Positions 44,718 to 54,757 of a stretch of DNA of 54,757 nt are shown piece after piece. The DNA comes from an uncultured Chthonomonadaceae bacterium (GTDB taxonomy: Bacteria > Armatimonadota > Fimbriimonadia > Fimbriimonadales > Fimbriimonadaceae). Where the stretch lies: contig CAMLDW010000012.1 of assembly GCA_946479035.1 (NCBI GenBank), forward strand, positions 1-54,757. The letters run 5' to 3'. Every line of letters starts with the position of its first letter. Positions within the stretch are counted from its first letter, which is position 1. The notes under the pieces are model-generated. The model searched no databases and was not told the DNA's origin. It worked only from the letters and a program-made list of their open reading frames with translations. Both the position numbers and the translations under genes were made by a program.

Positions 44718-45950
44718 ATGACAGCCGAGAGCGTCGCCGTGGGCACCGAGATCCTGCTCGGTGACATCGTCGACTCGAACAGCGCCGAACTGGGCAGGAC
44801 CCTCGCCCAGTTCGGCGTCCTTCATTTGCGCCGCCAGACGGTCGGCGACAACGTCGAAAGGCTCGCCGATGCTCTGCGGCTCGCGCTCTCACGGTCCGAC
44901 ATCGTGATCACAATCGGCGGGCTCGGCCCGACCGTGGACGACGTCACGCGCGAAGGCATCGCCGCCGCGCTCGAAGAGCCGCTGGTCAAGGACGACCTGC
45001 TCGAAGAGGCTATCCGCGAAAAGCTGCGACTGCGCAACGTCCCGTTCGTGCCGAACCAGTCGAAGCAGGCGATGAGGCCGGCCAGCGCCGAGGCGATCGA
45101 CAACCCCAACGGCACTGCGCCGGGACTAGTCTGCAAGAAGGACGGCAAGACTGTGATTGCGATGCCCGGGCCGCGCCTAGAGTTCGTCCCGATGCTGCAC
45201 GGCCCGGTCAGCGAGCTCCTGGCCTCCGTCAGCGACGGCGTGATCCTCTCGCGCACGATCAAGATCGTCGGAATGGGGGAGAGCATGGTCGAGTGGAAGC
45301 TCTTGGACCTGATGGAGGCGAGCGACCCGACCGTCGCGCCGTACGCGAAGACCGGCGAAGTCCACGTGCGGATCACCTCGCGCGCATCAAGGCCAGACGA
45401 AGCGTCGGCAAAGATCGCGCCGATCGAGGAAGAAGTGCGAAAGCGCCTCGGCGACGTGGTGTACGGCGCAGACGAGCAGACGCTCGAGTCCGTCGTGCTC
45501 GAGTCGTTGCGCTCGCGCGGGCAGACGCTCGCGGTGGCCGAGAGCTGCACCGGTGGCGGCCTCGGTCAGCGGGTCACCTCCGTGCCCGGCTCCTCTGACG
45601 TCTTCCTCGGCGGAGTGGTCAGCTACGCCAACGAGGTAAAGCGCTCCCTCCTCGCAGTGCGAGAAGAGACATTGCGCGAGCACGGCGCAGTGAGCGAGGA
45701 GTGCGCCCGCGAAATGGCCCTCGGCGCGCTCATGTCCTTTGGCGCGACCTGGGCGCTCAGCGTCACGGGCATCGCAGGGCCGGACGGCGGCACGGCAGAA
45801 AAGCCTGTCGGGCTCGTCTACATCGGCGCGGCTGGCCCGGCGGGCGTCGCGGTAGAGAAGTTCCAGTTCGCAGGCGGAAGGGAAGCCGTGCGCGAGCGCA
45901 GCGAAAAGGCCGCGCTCGCGCTGTTGCTGCGCCAGTTCAGAAAGATCTGA
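44718..45950 (+). CDS. cinA: CinA-like protein (nicotinamide nucleotide amidase / ADP-ribose pyrophosphatase)
   Basis: A 410-residue two-domain protein. The N-terminal MoCF/COG1058 domain has SVAVGTEILLGDIVDSNSAELG and TIGGLGPTVDDVTREG. The C-terminal amidase domain has VAESCTGGGLGQRVTSVPGSSDVFLGG-type residues with the catalytic serine and lysine, and SVTGIAGPDGGTAEKPVGLV. CinA/PncC recycles nicotinamide nucleotide. CACAAT (44706-44711) precedes ATG by exactly 6 bases. Full length for the fused type. Confidence 0.95.
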   Translation: MTAESVAVGTEILLGDIVDSNSAELGRTLAQFGVLHLRRQTVGDNVERLADALRLALSRSDIVITIGGLGPTVDDVTREGIAAALEEPLVKDDLLEEAIREKLRLRNVPFVPNQSKQAMRPASAEAIDNPNGTAPGLVCKKDGKTVIAMPGPRLEFVPMLHGPVSELLASVSDGVILSRTIKIVGMGESMVEWKLLDLMEASDPTVAPYAKTGEVHVRITSRASRPDEASAKIAPIEEEVRKRLGDVVYGADEQTLESVVLESLRSRGQTLAVAESCTGGGLGQRVTSVPGSSDVFLGGVVSYANEVKRSLLAVREETLREHGAVSEECAREMALGALMSFGATWALSVTGIAGPDGGTAEKPVGLVYIGAAGPAGVAVEKFQFAGGREAVRERSEKAALALLLRQFRKI

Positions 45951-45957
45951 CGCGCGC

Positions 45958-48075
45958 CTACTTGCGCGGCCCCGAGATCACGAGGCGTTCGTAGAAGAAC
46001 TCGATCATCCTGTCGAAGTTCATCCCCGAGTGTCCTGCGTCCGGCCCGACCTGCAGCTCGAAGTACTTCCCGGCCCGCTGCAAGGCCTGAACGAGCTGGA
46101 ACGTGTTCGATGGGTGCACGTTGTTGTCCGCCGTCCCGAAGTACAGCAGCAGCCAGCCCTTCAAGTTTGAAGCGTACGTCATGTGCGCGCCGGCCTTGTA
46201 TCCGTCCGGGTTCGCCTGCGGCGTGCGCATGTAGCGCTCGGTGTAGATCGTGTCGTAGTTCCGCCAGTCGGTCACGCTGCTGCAAGAGGCCGCCGCCGCG
46301 AAGACGTCGGGGTACCGCAGCAGGCACATCGCCGACGAGTACCCGCCGTAAGAAGTGCCAGTGATGCCGACCCGCGACCCGTCCACGTACGGCAGCTTTG
46401 CGATCGCCTTCACTCCCTCCGCCTCGTCGTCGATCTCGACGACGCCCAGCTTCATGTAGGCTGCGTCCATGAACGCCTTGCCCCGGCCCGTCGTCCCGCG
46501 CCCCGCAAAGCTCGCCACGATAAACCCGTAGTCCGTCTTGCGGTCTCCTGTCCTGAACTGCTCCGAGTAGCCGCCCGATTCCGGCCCGCCGTAGATGTCC
46601 ACGATCACCGGGTACCTCTTAGTCGGCTCGAAGTCGGCCGGCACCTGCAGCGTGCCGTAGCACTGCGTTTTTCCGTCCGCCGCGGTGAAGACGATCCTCT
46701 GCGCCGGACGGAAGCCGGCCTTTGCCGCCGCAGCCACGTCGCTCTCCGCCAACACCTTCAGTGCCTTGCCCGAAATGTCTCGCTATGTAATGCGAGGAGC
46801 CGTGTCCAGCGTCTGCTCCGTGTCGACGAAGTACGAGCCGCCCGGCGAAAGGTTGACTCCGTGGTTCGTGCTCGGGTCCGTGACGAGCGCGTCGCGGCTT
46901 CCGTCGAGCCGCGCGCGGTGCATCTGGATCATATAAGGGTTGTCCGGCCCGGCTGCCATGTAGTAGAGGTATCCGCCCGCGAGGTCGAGGCGCACGATGT
47001 TCATCGCCTCCTGCTGGTTGTTGGTGACTGCGATCGTTGTGCCGGTCTTGAGGTCAACGATGTAGAAGTTGTCAAATCCGTTGCGCGCGCTCTTCCACAG
47101 CATCTTGCCTCTGAACTTTGGCGCTGATGCGATGTTCGGGTCTGAATCCAGGTAGACGCGCTGCGGCGTGTTCTCCGTCCACGACGCGGGCCACTCCTCG
47201 CGCACGATCACCCGCACCGCCCCCGTTTCCGGGTTCGCGGCGCAAAACTCCAACGTGTTCTGCCACCGGTTGGTGCGGTGGAACAGCAGCTCCTTGCTGT
47301 CCGGCGACCAACTGATACCGTACACGTAGTGCCCGACGTTCTCGTCGAACGCTCCGGGGCGCACGGCGACCATCGTGCGCTTCTTGGTTGCAAAGTCATA
47401 GAGATAGATGTCGCACACCGGGTTCGGCGCACCGGCCTTCGGATAAGCGTCGACCTCGAGCGCGTTCTGCACCGCCGTCTCGCTCAGCGTCACGTAATAG
47501 TCCTTCGCCTCGCCGTCGTCGAACCGGTAGAACCACACCTTCCTCCCGTCCGGCGACCACCCCATCGCGTCCCGCTGGACCAGCTCCTCGCCATACACCC
47601 AGCTCGCACTGCCGAACTTCACGCGCTTGAGCGCGTCCCCGTCCGTCGTGATCGCGCTCTCGTTCGTGCCGTCCGCGTCGCTCAGCCACATGTTCCCGTC
47701 GCGGTAGAAGACGCGCTTCGTGCCGTCCGGGCTGAACTCCTCGGTGTACTGTCTGCCGCGGTCGGGGCGCCGACGCTTGCTGTTCGCATCGCTGCGGGGC
47801 GGGACCACCGCTGGCGCCTCCGGTTCCTTGTCGAGCTTCGTCCTCGCGCCGGTCTTGCAGTCGATCTCGTACCACGAGTCGCCCTCCTTCATAGCGAGCC
47901 TCGAGTCGCCCGTCCATCGCACCTGTGCGCTCGCGGTCTTGATCGCGCCCTGGATCTCCGTGCGCTTTGACCTCGCCTTGCTCGCGTCCACCATTCCGGC
48001 GAGCCGGTCCTGGCAGTACGCGGTAGAGGCGAGGAGGACGGAGAGTGCGACCGGAGAAAGGCGAAAGGGCTTCAT
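45958..48075 (-). pseudogene. S9-family (DPP IV-like) prolyl oligopeptidase with in-frame TAG
   Basis: One reading frame of 705 codons encodes a secreted S9 peptidase. It has a signal peptide (MKPFRLSPVALSVLLAS), a DPP IV-type beta-propeller (VFYRDGNMWL, YHVYGISWSPDSKELLF-like blades) and a catalytic alpha/beta-hydrolase end with GTSYGGYS (Ser), FGTADNNVHPSN (Asp) and DAGHSGMNFDR (His). Codon 431 (46783-46785) is TAG, in the hinge between propeller and catalytic domain. Both sides stay in the same frame and are otherwise intact, so this is a single base change, a recent nonsense mutation, a sequencing error or read-through. A separate restart at ATG 46755 would give only the catalytic domain without a signal peptide. 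CAAAAT (48082-48087) precedes ATG by 6 bases. Confidence 0.85.
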
Positions 48076-48119
48076 TGGGCTATTTTGCCAGCAACCGGCG
48101 CGGTCGCGCCAAAAGGGGG

Positions 48120-48842
48120 CTACGCGCCTGCCGCTCGGTTCCTTTTCAGGAACAGCGGCGCGATGAGCGGAGCGATCACAAGCGCGGGCAGGTACACCTC
48201 GGTCCGCATGTCCTTGCGCAGCCCGAGCAGGCCGATCGCGATCGCCACCATGATCGCGCCGCCAGCGGCGGTCGCCTCCGAGACGAGCTGCGGCCGTTCC
48301 GCCAGCGGCCTCAGCGGCTTGGCCAAAGCGGTTATCAAGCCCTGCGCGACCAGCACGACGCCGGCCGAGGCGAGCACGCCCGCCCCCAGCGTCGCAGCAA
48401 AGAACACCGCGCCGACCCCGTCCAGAGTCGACTTGAACGCAAGCAGCTCGATGTCGCGCTCGAGCCCGTCCTTGATGCAGCCGAGAAGCGTCAGCGGACC
48501 GACGCAAAAGACCACGCTCGCCGTGATCAGCCCCTCGTTGAAAGTGTCGCCGCCGCCGAGCCGCTCGCGCACCCACTCCGCCAGCGACGCGAGCCCGACG
48601 TCGATACCGATCCACTTGCCCAGCAGTCCCCCAGCGACCACCGCGATCGTCGGGATCAGGGCGTTCTTCGTCTCAAAGAACATCTTGACCCCCATGCACG
48701 CGACCACGAGCCCGATGCCGCCCATCGCCGCCGCGCGCAAGTCCGTCCGCATGTGGTCGCCGATCCACAGACCGAGCGACGCGCCGACGAGAACGGTCAG
48801 CGTGTTGAGCAAAGTCCCACGGAACGGCAGCCGGGCCAGCAC
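48120..48842 (-). CDS. DUF554 family membrane protein
   Basis: A 240-residue protein with six or seven hydrophobic segments. It starts RGTLLNTLTVLVGASLGLWIG, followed by ACMGVKMFFETKNALIPTIAVVAGGLLGKWIG and FCVGPLTLLGCIKDGL, which matches DUF554 (YdfK-like). The function is unproven. GTG 48842 follows TATCGT (48849-48854) by exactly 6 bases, the same box and spacing as polA. It is preceded on the same strand by the PagL-like gene. Confidence 0.9.
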   Translation of the reverse strand: MLARLPFRGTLLNTLTVLVGASLGLWIGDHMRTDLRAAAMGGIGLVVACMGVKMFFETKNALIPTIAVVAGGLLGKWIGIDVGLASLAEWVRERLGGGDTFNEGLITASVVFCVGPLTLLGCIKDGLERDIELLAFKSTLDGVGAVFFAATLGAGVLASAGVVLVAQGLITALAKPLRPLAERPQLVSEATAAGGAIMVAIAIGLLGLRKDMRTEVYLPALVIAPLIAPLFLKRNRAAGA

Positions 48843-48860
48843 GCGCGAACGATACCCGCA

Positions 48861-49421
48861 CTAATAGCGCAGGCCGACGAGCACCTGGAAGAAGTTGAGC
48901 CCTTCGTTGCCGCCCTGAGTGCCTGCGTTCGAGATGTGGAAGTACCGCACCGTGAACATCAGTTCCTTACCCTGGACCGGCACCACAAAACCGGCGCCGA
49001 GCATCGGCGTCGAGTTCCACATAGAATCAATGTCGTGCGTGAGCCGGTTCGTGTACTGCACTCCCCACCCGCCTTCAAGGAACGTCCGCACCTCTCCCGA
49101 CATGTGCTGGTAGTAGCGGTCGATGAAGAGCAAGCCGTAGTGGTGCGACGAGTTCGGCCCCGCAAGGAACCTGGCGCCGCCCTTCGTGAACATGTAGTAC
49201 CCCTCGATGTCGAACTCCGCGTTGTAGTTCCAGATGTGGAACCGCGGCTCGGGGTGCGAGAAAGAGAGCGAGTACATCGAGCCGCGGCGCGTGTCCTCCG
49301 ATCCCAGCCAGTCCTGGCCGAAAAGCGCGCTCGCCGAAACGCGCCACGTCGTGGATTGGCAAGGAGCGCTGGCAGAAACAAGCAATACGACGGCGAGCAG
49401 GAGGGCGCGGCGCAACGGCAC
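48861..49421 (-). CDS. PagL-like lipid A 3-O-deacylase (acyloxyacyl hydrolase family)
   Basis: A 186-residue outer-membrane beta-barrel type protein with a signal peptide (LRRALLLAVVLLVSASAPCQ). The PagL catalytic pair is visible in RYFHISNAG (His and Ser two apart), followed by GGNEGLNF, whose Glu fits the third residue. The end LRY with alternating aromatics is typical of barrels. PagL removes an acyl chain from lipid A. GTG 49421 is used because TATAAA (49428-49433) precedes it by exactly 6 bases. It implies lipopolysaccharide in the outer membrane, consistent with the KdtA-like gene nearby. Confidence 0.85.
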   Translation of the reverse strand: MPLRRALLLAVVLLVSASAPCQSTTWRVSASALFGQDWLGSEDTRRGSMYSLSFSHPEPRFHIWNYNAEFDIEGYYMFTKGGARFLAGPNSSHHYGLLFIDRYYQHMSGEVRTFLEGGWGVQYTNRLTHDIDSMWNSTPMLGAGFVVPVQGKELMFTVRYFHISNAGTQGGNEGLNFFQVLVGLRY

Positions 49422-49496
49422 GGCGCGTTTATACCCGTGTGCCAGCGCCGCTCCCTGGCCAAAGTGCTTCCGGGCCGTCAAGTAGAATCTGCGCGC

Positions 49497-50585
49497 ATGG
49501 CTACTGGGCGGATCCTGCTCCTCATGGACAACCGCGGAGACTCCAACTGGGGCAGCCAAGCGACCACGACCGCGCTCGTGCGGATCCTCAGCGAGCGCTT
49601 TCCGGGAGCCGAGCTGCGCGGCGTCCCGCGCTCAGCGTGCCGCCCGCCCGGTTCCTTCCTCCGATGGTACGCGACCGCTATGGCGCCGCGCCTCGTCACC
49701 GGCGCTGCGCCCGAACGGGTGCTGCAGGCGCTCACCTCCTCCTGGTCCGATGACTTCGAGTGGGCGGACCTCGTCGTCGTCAACGGCGAAGGCACGCTCC
49801 ACCCGCAGCCGCAGGCGCTGCGCTGGGTCTGCGCGGTCACGGCGATGGCGCGGAGGCACAAGAAGCCGTTTTGGATCGTCAACTGCTCGCTCCGCTGCCG
49901 CGGCGACCAGGACGAGCCGCTCTATGCCGAGTTCTTCGGTGCCGCGCAGCACGTCGCCGCAAGAGAGCCTGCTTCCTTCCGCGAGATGCAGGCGATCGGC
50001 GCCAGGCCGGTCCAAGCGGCCGACTGCGCGTTCTTGACCTCGTCAGCACCGGAGGAAGATGCCCGCGCGGTCCTCGCCTCGGTCGGCGTCCATGGTCCGT
50101 TCGCCGTCCTCACAGGCTCGGCCTCCGTCAAGCACTGGCCCGTCGAGCACCAAAGGGAAGTCGTCGCTGCGCTCAAGCGGCGCGGCCTTCAAGTCGTGTA
50201 CGCGCACTCGGACAGCAAGGACGCGGAGAACCTGCCAAACCTCGGTTCAGCGGTGGTCGCGCTGAGCCACAAGGTGGCGGGCTTCCAGCAGCTCACCGCC
50301 GTGCAGTCGCTCGCACAGATCCTCGTCGGCGGGCGCTTCCATCCCACCATCCTCGCCGCGCTCGTCGGCACTCCGTTCGTCGCCGTGCCCAGCAACACGC
50401 ACAAGATGGCCGGGCTCATGGAGATGCTCGGGGCGCAGGGCCTGCTCTGCGACTTCGCATCGCTGGACCGCGTCGTCCCGACCATCAACAAGGTTCTCGA
50501 CGACAGAGGCTTCTGGTCCGAGCGACTGAAGGAAGCAGCGGCTGAGTGCGCGAAGCTCGCGCCGCTCAACGTTCCGAAAGCTTGA
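49497..50585 (+). CDS. Polysaccharide pyruvyl transferase family protein
   Basis: A 362-residue protein with the CsaB/WcaK-like pattern: MDNRGDSNWGSQATTTALV at the start, LVVVNGEGTLHPQP, and VGGRFHPTILAALVGTPFVAVPSNTHKMAGL near the end. Members add ketal pyruvate to surface polysaccharides. ATG 49497 follows TAGAAT (49483-49488) by 8 bases. It converges with the KdtA-like gene, their ends overlapping by 20 bp. The polymer acted on is unknown. Confidence 0.88.
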   Translation: MATGRILLLMDNRGDSNWGSQATTTALVRILSERFPGAELRGVPRSACRPPGSFLRWYATAMAPRLVTGAAPERVLQALTSSWSDDFEWADLVVVNGEGTLHPQPQALRWVCAVTAMARRHKKPFWIVNCSLRCRGDQDEPLYAEFFGAAQHVAAREPASFREMQAIGARPVQAADCAFLTSSAPEEDARAVLASVGVHGPFAVLTGSASVKHWPVEHQREVVAALKRRGLQVVYAHSDSKDAENLPNLGSAVVALSHKVAGFQQLTAVQSLAQILVGGRFHPTILAALVGTPFVAVPSNTHKMAGLMEMLGAQGLLCDFASLDRVVPTINKVLDDRGFWSERLKEAAAECAKLAPLNVPKA

Positions 50586-51933
50586 CGCCCTCTGCCGCGC
50601 GCGCGTCTCCAACTAGTGCCGCGAGCATCTTAGCCGTCGCCGCTGCGGCGCCACCGCTCGTCCGCACCGCATCGCGCGCCAGCGTCCTAGAGCGTTCGCA
50701 GAACCCTTCGTCGCTCAGGCACGAGCCCCAAAACTCGGCGAGCTGCTCCTTGGTCCGCAGTCGGTGCCCGATCCCGATCTCCTCGCACAGCGCCTGGATG
50801 TCGCCGAAGAAACCGCGCTCGGGGCCGTACGCGACGGGCAGCCCGAACACCACCGGCTCGAGGATGTTGTGCCCGTTCCCGTTGAGCGCGCCCCCCACAT
50901 AGGCCCCCTTGCAGAACTGGTACGCCGCGAAGAGCTCGCCGATCGTGTCGAGCACATAGACGTCCGCGTCGCCCGGGCCGCCGCTGCGCCTCGAATACGA
51001 AAGACCCCTCGCCCGGCACGCCTCGCACACGTCATCCGCCCGCTCGATCCGCCGCGGCGCGAGCAGCAGCCGCGCAGGAGCGCTCTTTCGCAACAGACAG
51101 AAAGCGTCGAGCACGAACTCGTCCTCCGCCCTGTTCTCGCTGCTGCCCGCCGCGACGAGCGGCGCGCCCTGCGCCGGGCGCAGCCACGCTTCGAGCGAGC
51201 GGACCGTCTCCTCGCCGATCACCTTCGGGTCGACCTCGAACTTGACGTTTCCTGTGTCGATGACCGTCGCTCCCGGCTTCGCCAGGCCGCGCAGCGATTC
51301 GGCGAACTCAGCGTTCTGCATCGCGAACGCGTCGTACTGCCGGAACGTCCAGCCGTAGAACCACGAAATGAGCCCGTGCTTCCTGTCCGAGCGCGGGCGG
51401 GAGCGGCCGTTCATCACCGCCACCTTCGCGCCGCAGTGCTTGGCGCAGGCGGCGAGGGAAGGGAACCGGAACCGCTCGACGAAGACCACGACGTCCGGCC
51501 GCACGCGCTTGATCCAGCGCGTGCACGAGACGACCGAGTCGAACGGGAACACCACGACGCTCTGCGAGGGCCGCTCCTTCCTCACGTTCTCGATGCACAC
51601 AGGGTCGCGCAGCGCCCACGAGACCACGCACGGCGCGGTGCGGGAGAGCTCGTCCGTCACGCGCGCCATCAGCTTGCTCTCGCCAAACCCGGTGCCCATC
51701 AGCACGATGTGCGGCAGCCCTGCGCCCTGCGCCGCCAGCGTCTCCCTAGGCGTCAAGGCAGGGATGGTGAGCCGGGTCAGGCTGATCTCGAACCACCGCC
51801 GCCGCGTCGCGCAGCGGTAGATCCGGTTGGCGATCCGGTAAGGCGAGGTCAAGACGTTGAATGTGTCGAGCAGGAGCAGGCGCGGGTCGGTCCAACAGCG
51901 CCACACGCCGCTTCTCAACGAGTCCGTCCGCAT
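50566..51933 (-). CDS. KdtA/WaaA-like glycosyltransferase (Kdo transferase family)
   Basis: A 455-residue GT-B protein. The Kdo-transferase-like features include GESKLMARVTDELS, VVFVERFRFPSLAACAKHCGAKVAVMNGR (acceptor-domain segment), and FCKGAYVGGALNGNGHNILEP with the conserved Asn-His-Glu, then GLPVAYGP. The N-terminus is less typical and no membrane anchor is clear. WaaA moves Kdo to lipid A; the altered N-terminus may mean a related sugar. It is 16 bp downstream of aconitase on the same strand, so it may be read from that transcript. Confidence 0.82.
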   Translation of the reverse strand: MRTDSLRSGVWRCWTDPRLLLLDTFNVLTSPYRIANRIYRCATRRRWFEISLTRLTIPALTPRETLAAQGAGLPHIVLMGTGFGESKLMARVTDELSRTAPCVVSWALRDPVCIENVRKERPSQSVVVFPFDSVVSCTRWIKRVRPDVVVFVERFRFPSLAACAKHCGAKVAVMNGRSRPRSDRKHGLISWFYGWTFRQYDAFAMQNAEFAESLRGLAKPGATVIDTGNVKFEVDPKVIGEETVRSLEAWLRPAQGAPLVAAGSSENRAEDEFVLDAFCLLRKSAPARLLLAPRRIERADDVCEACRARGLSYSRRSGGPGDADVYVLDTIGELFAAYQFCKGAYVGGALNGNGHNILEPVVFGLPVAYGPERGFFGDIQALCEEIGIGHRLRTKEQLAEFWGSCLSDEGFCERSRTLARDAVRTSGGAAAATAKMLAALVGDARAAEGVKLSER

Positions 51934-51949
51934 TGCGGTTCCCTTGCGA

Positions 51950-54619
<2,670 letters not shown>

Positions 54620-54757
54620 GCTTTCCTGGGCGTGCTTCGAAGGTTACCAGCGGTGTGCTTGCCGGTCTGGGAGGGTGCCGCTCCGGGGCACCGGCTCGAA
54701 TTCCCGCTTTAAATGGGGATTAATTGGGGTTTCTTGGGGGCGTCGCCCGGGGGTCGC
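54620..54757. other. Upstream region of aconitase
   Basis: The 138 bp to the window end contain the acnA ribosome site and a perfect 6-bp inverted repeat GGTGCC/GGCACC (54674-54679 and 54687-54692) with a 7-base loop. AT-rich sequence lies at 54709-54737. No gene was recognised. Confidence 0.45.

Noticed and set aside
48045..49496. Plus-strand open frame leading into the pyruvyltransferase gene
   Set aside because: It runs antisense to DUF554 and PagL-like genes and has antisense-like composition. The real gene starts at ATG 49497, behind a TAGAAT box.
54674..54692. Hairpin GGTGCC/GGCACC upstream of acnA as an iron-responsive or riboswitch element
   Set aside because: The stem is short, lacks a recognised loop sequence and has no T-run, so there is no basis for naming a class.

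Overview
This is a GC-rich bacterial chromosome segment, almost entirely coding, with short intergenic gaps and many 1-50 bp gene overlaps. No insertion sequence, phage, integrase, CRISPR array or toxin-antitoxin pair was recognised. The gene content is mostly housekeeping. Envelope genes (a PagL-like outer-membrane deacylase and a KdtA-like sugar transferase) suggest a diderm. Two features recall deep-branching phyla: rpmH lies inside the rnpA reading frame, as in Thermus, and many start codons sit 5-10 nt behind a -10-like hexamer. A relative of Armatimonadota (Fimbriimonadia-like) is my best guess; it rests on impression of content and was not tested by any search.

Layout. 1-2.5 kb: the end of an ABC exporter, a double GNAT acetyltransferase and a DUF1854 protein, overlapping as one operon. 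2.5-3 kb: tRNA-Thr and tRNA-Tyr on the minus strand, behind a small membrane protein. 3-9.6 kb: leuC, then rpmH/rnpA-yidD-yidC-jag, an LD-carboxypeptidase and a secreted phosphodiester glycosidase. 9.7-15.4 kb: a tricorn-like protease, a PilB/GspE-like protein that has lost its ATPase motifs, and the RNase P RNA gene on the minus strand. RNase P protein and RNA are therefore both in this window. 15.4-25.8 kb: a DCC-family protein, cysS, TPR, MBL-fold and DUF1015 genes, a prenyl diphosphate synthase, yebC, a rhomboid protease and a DUF374 acyltransferase.

25.7-30.1 kb (minus strand): rpsU, a 7TM-HD phosphohydrolase, ybeY, a DgkA-PAP2 fusion and a CBS-domain transporter. This resembles the conserved PgpH-YbeY-DgkA-CorC neighbourhood. 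30.2-41.3 kb: a ChaN-like protein and serC, a deacetylase-like protein, an ETF-linked Fe-S oxidoreductase, acpS, a methyltransferase, a large secreted multidomain protein and polA.

41.4-54.7 kb: a TfoX-like protein, a structured leader, two phosphofructokinase-family genes, tRNA-Leu, a PrcB-like secreted protein, cinA, an S9 peptidase gene broken by one in-frame TAG, DUF554, PagL-like, pyruvyltransferase and KdtA-like genes, and aconitase.

The main points for follow-up are the nested rpmH/rnpA, the leaderless-type promoter pattern (supported by its identical position before the RNase P RNA 5' end), the PilB-like pseudo-ATPase, the interrupted S9 peptidase and the terminator-like hairpin just before pfkA.
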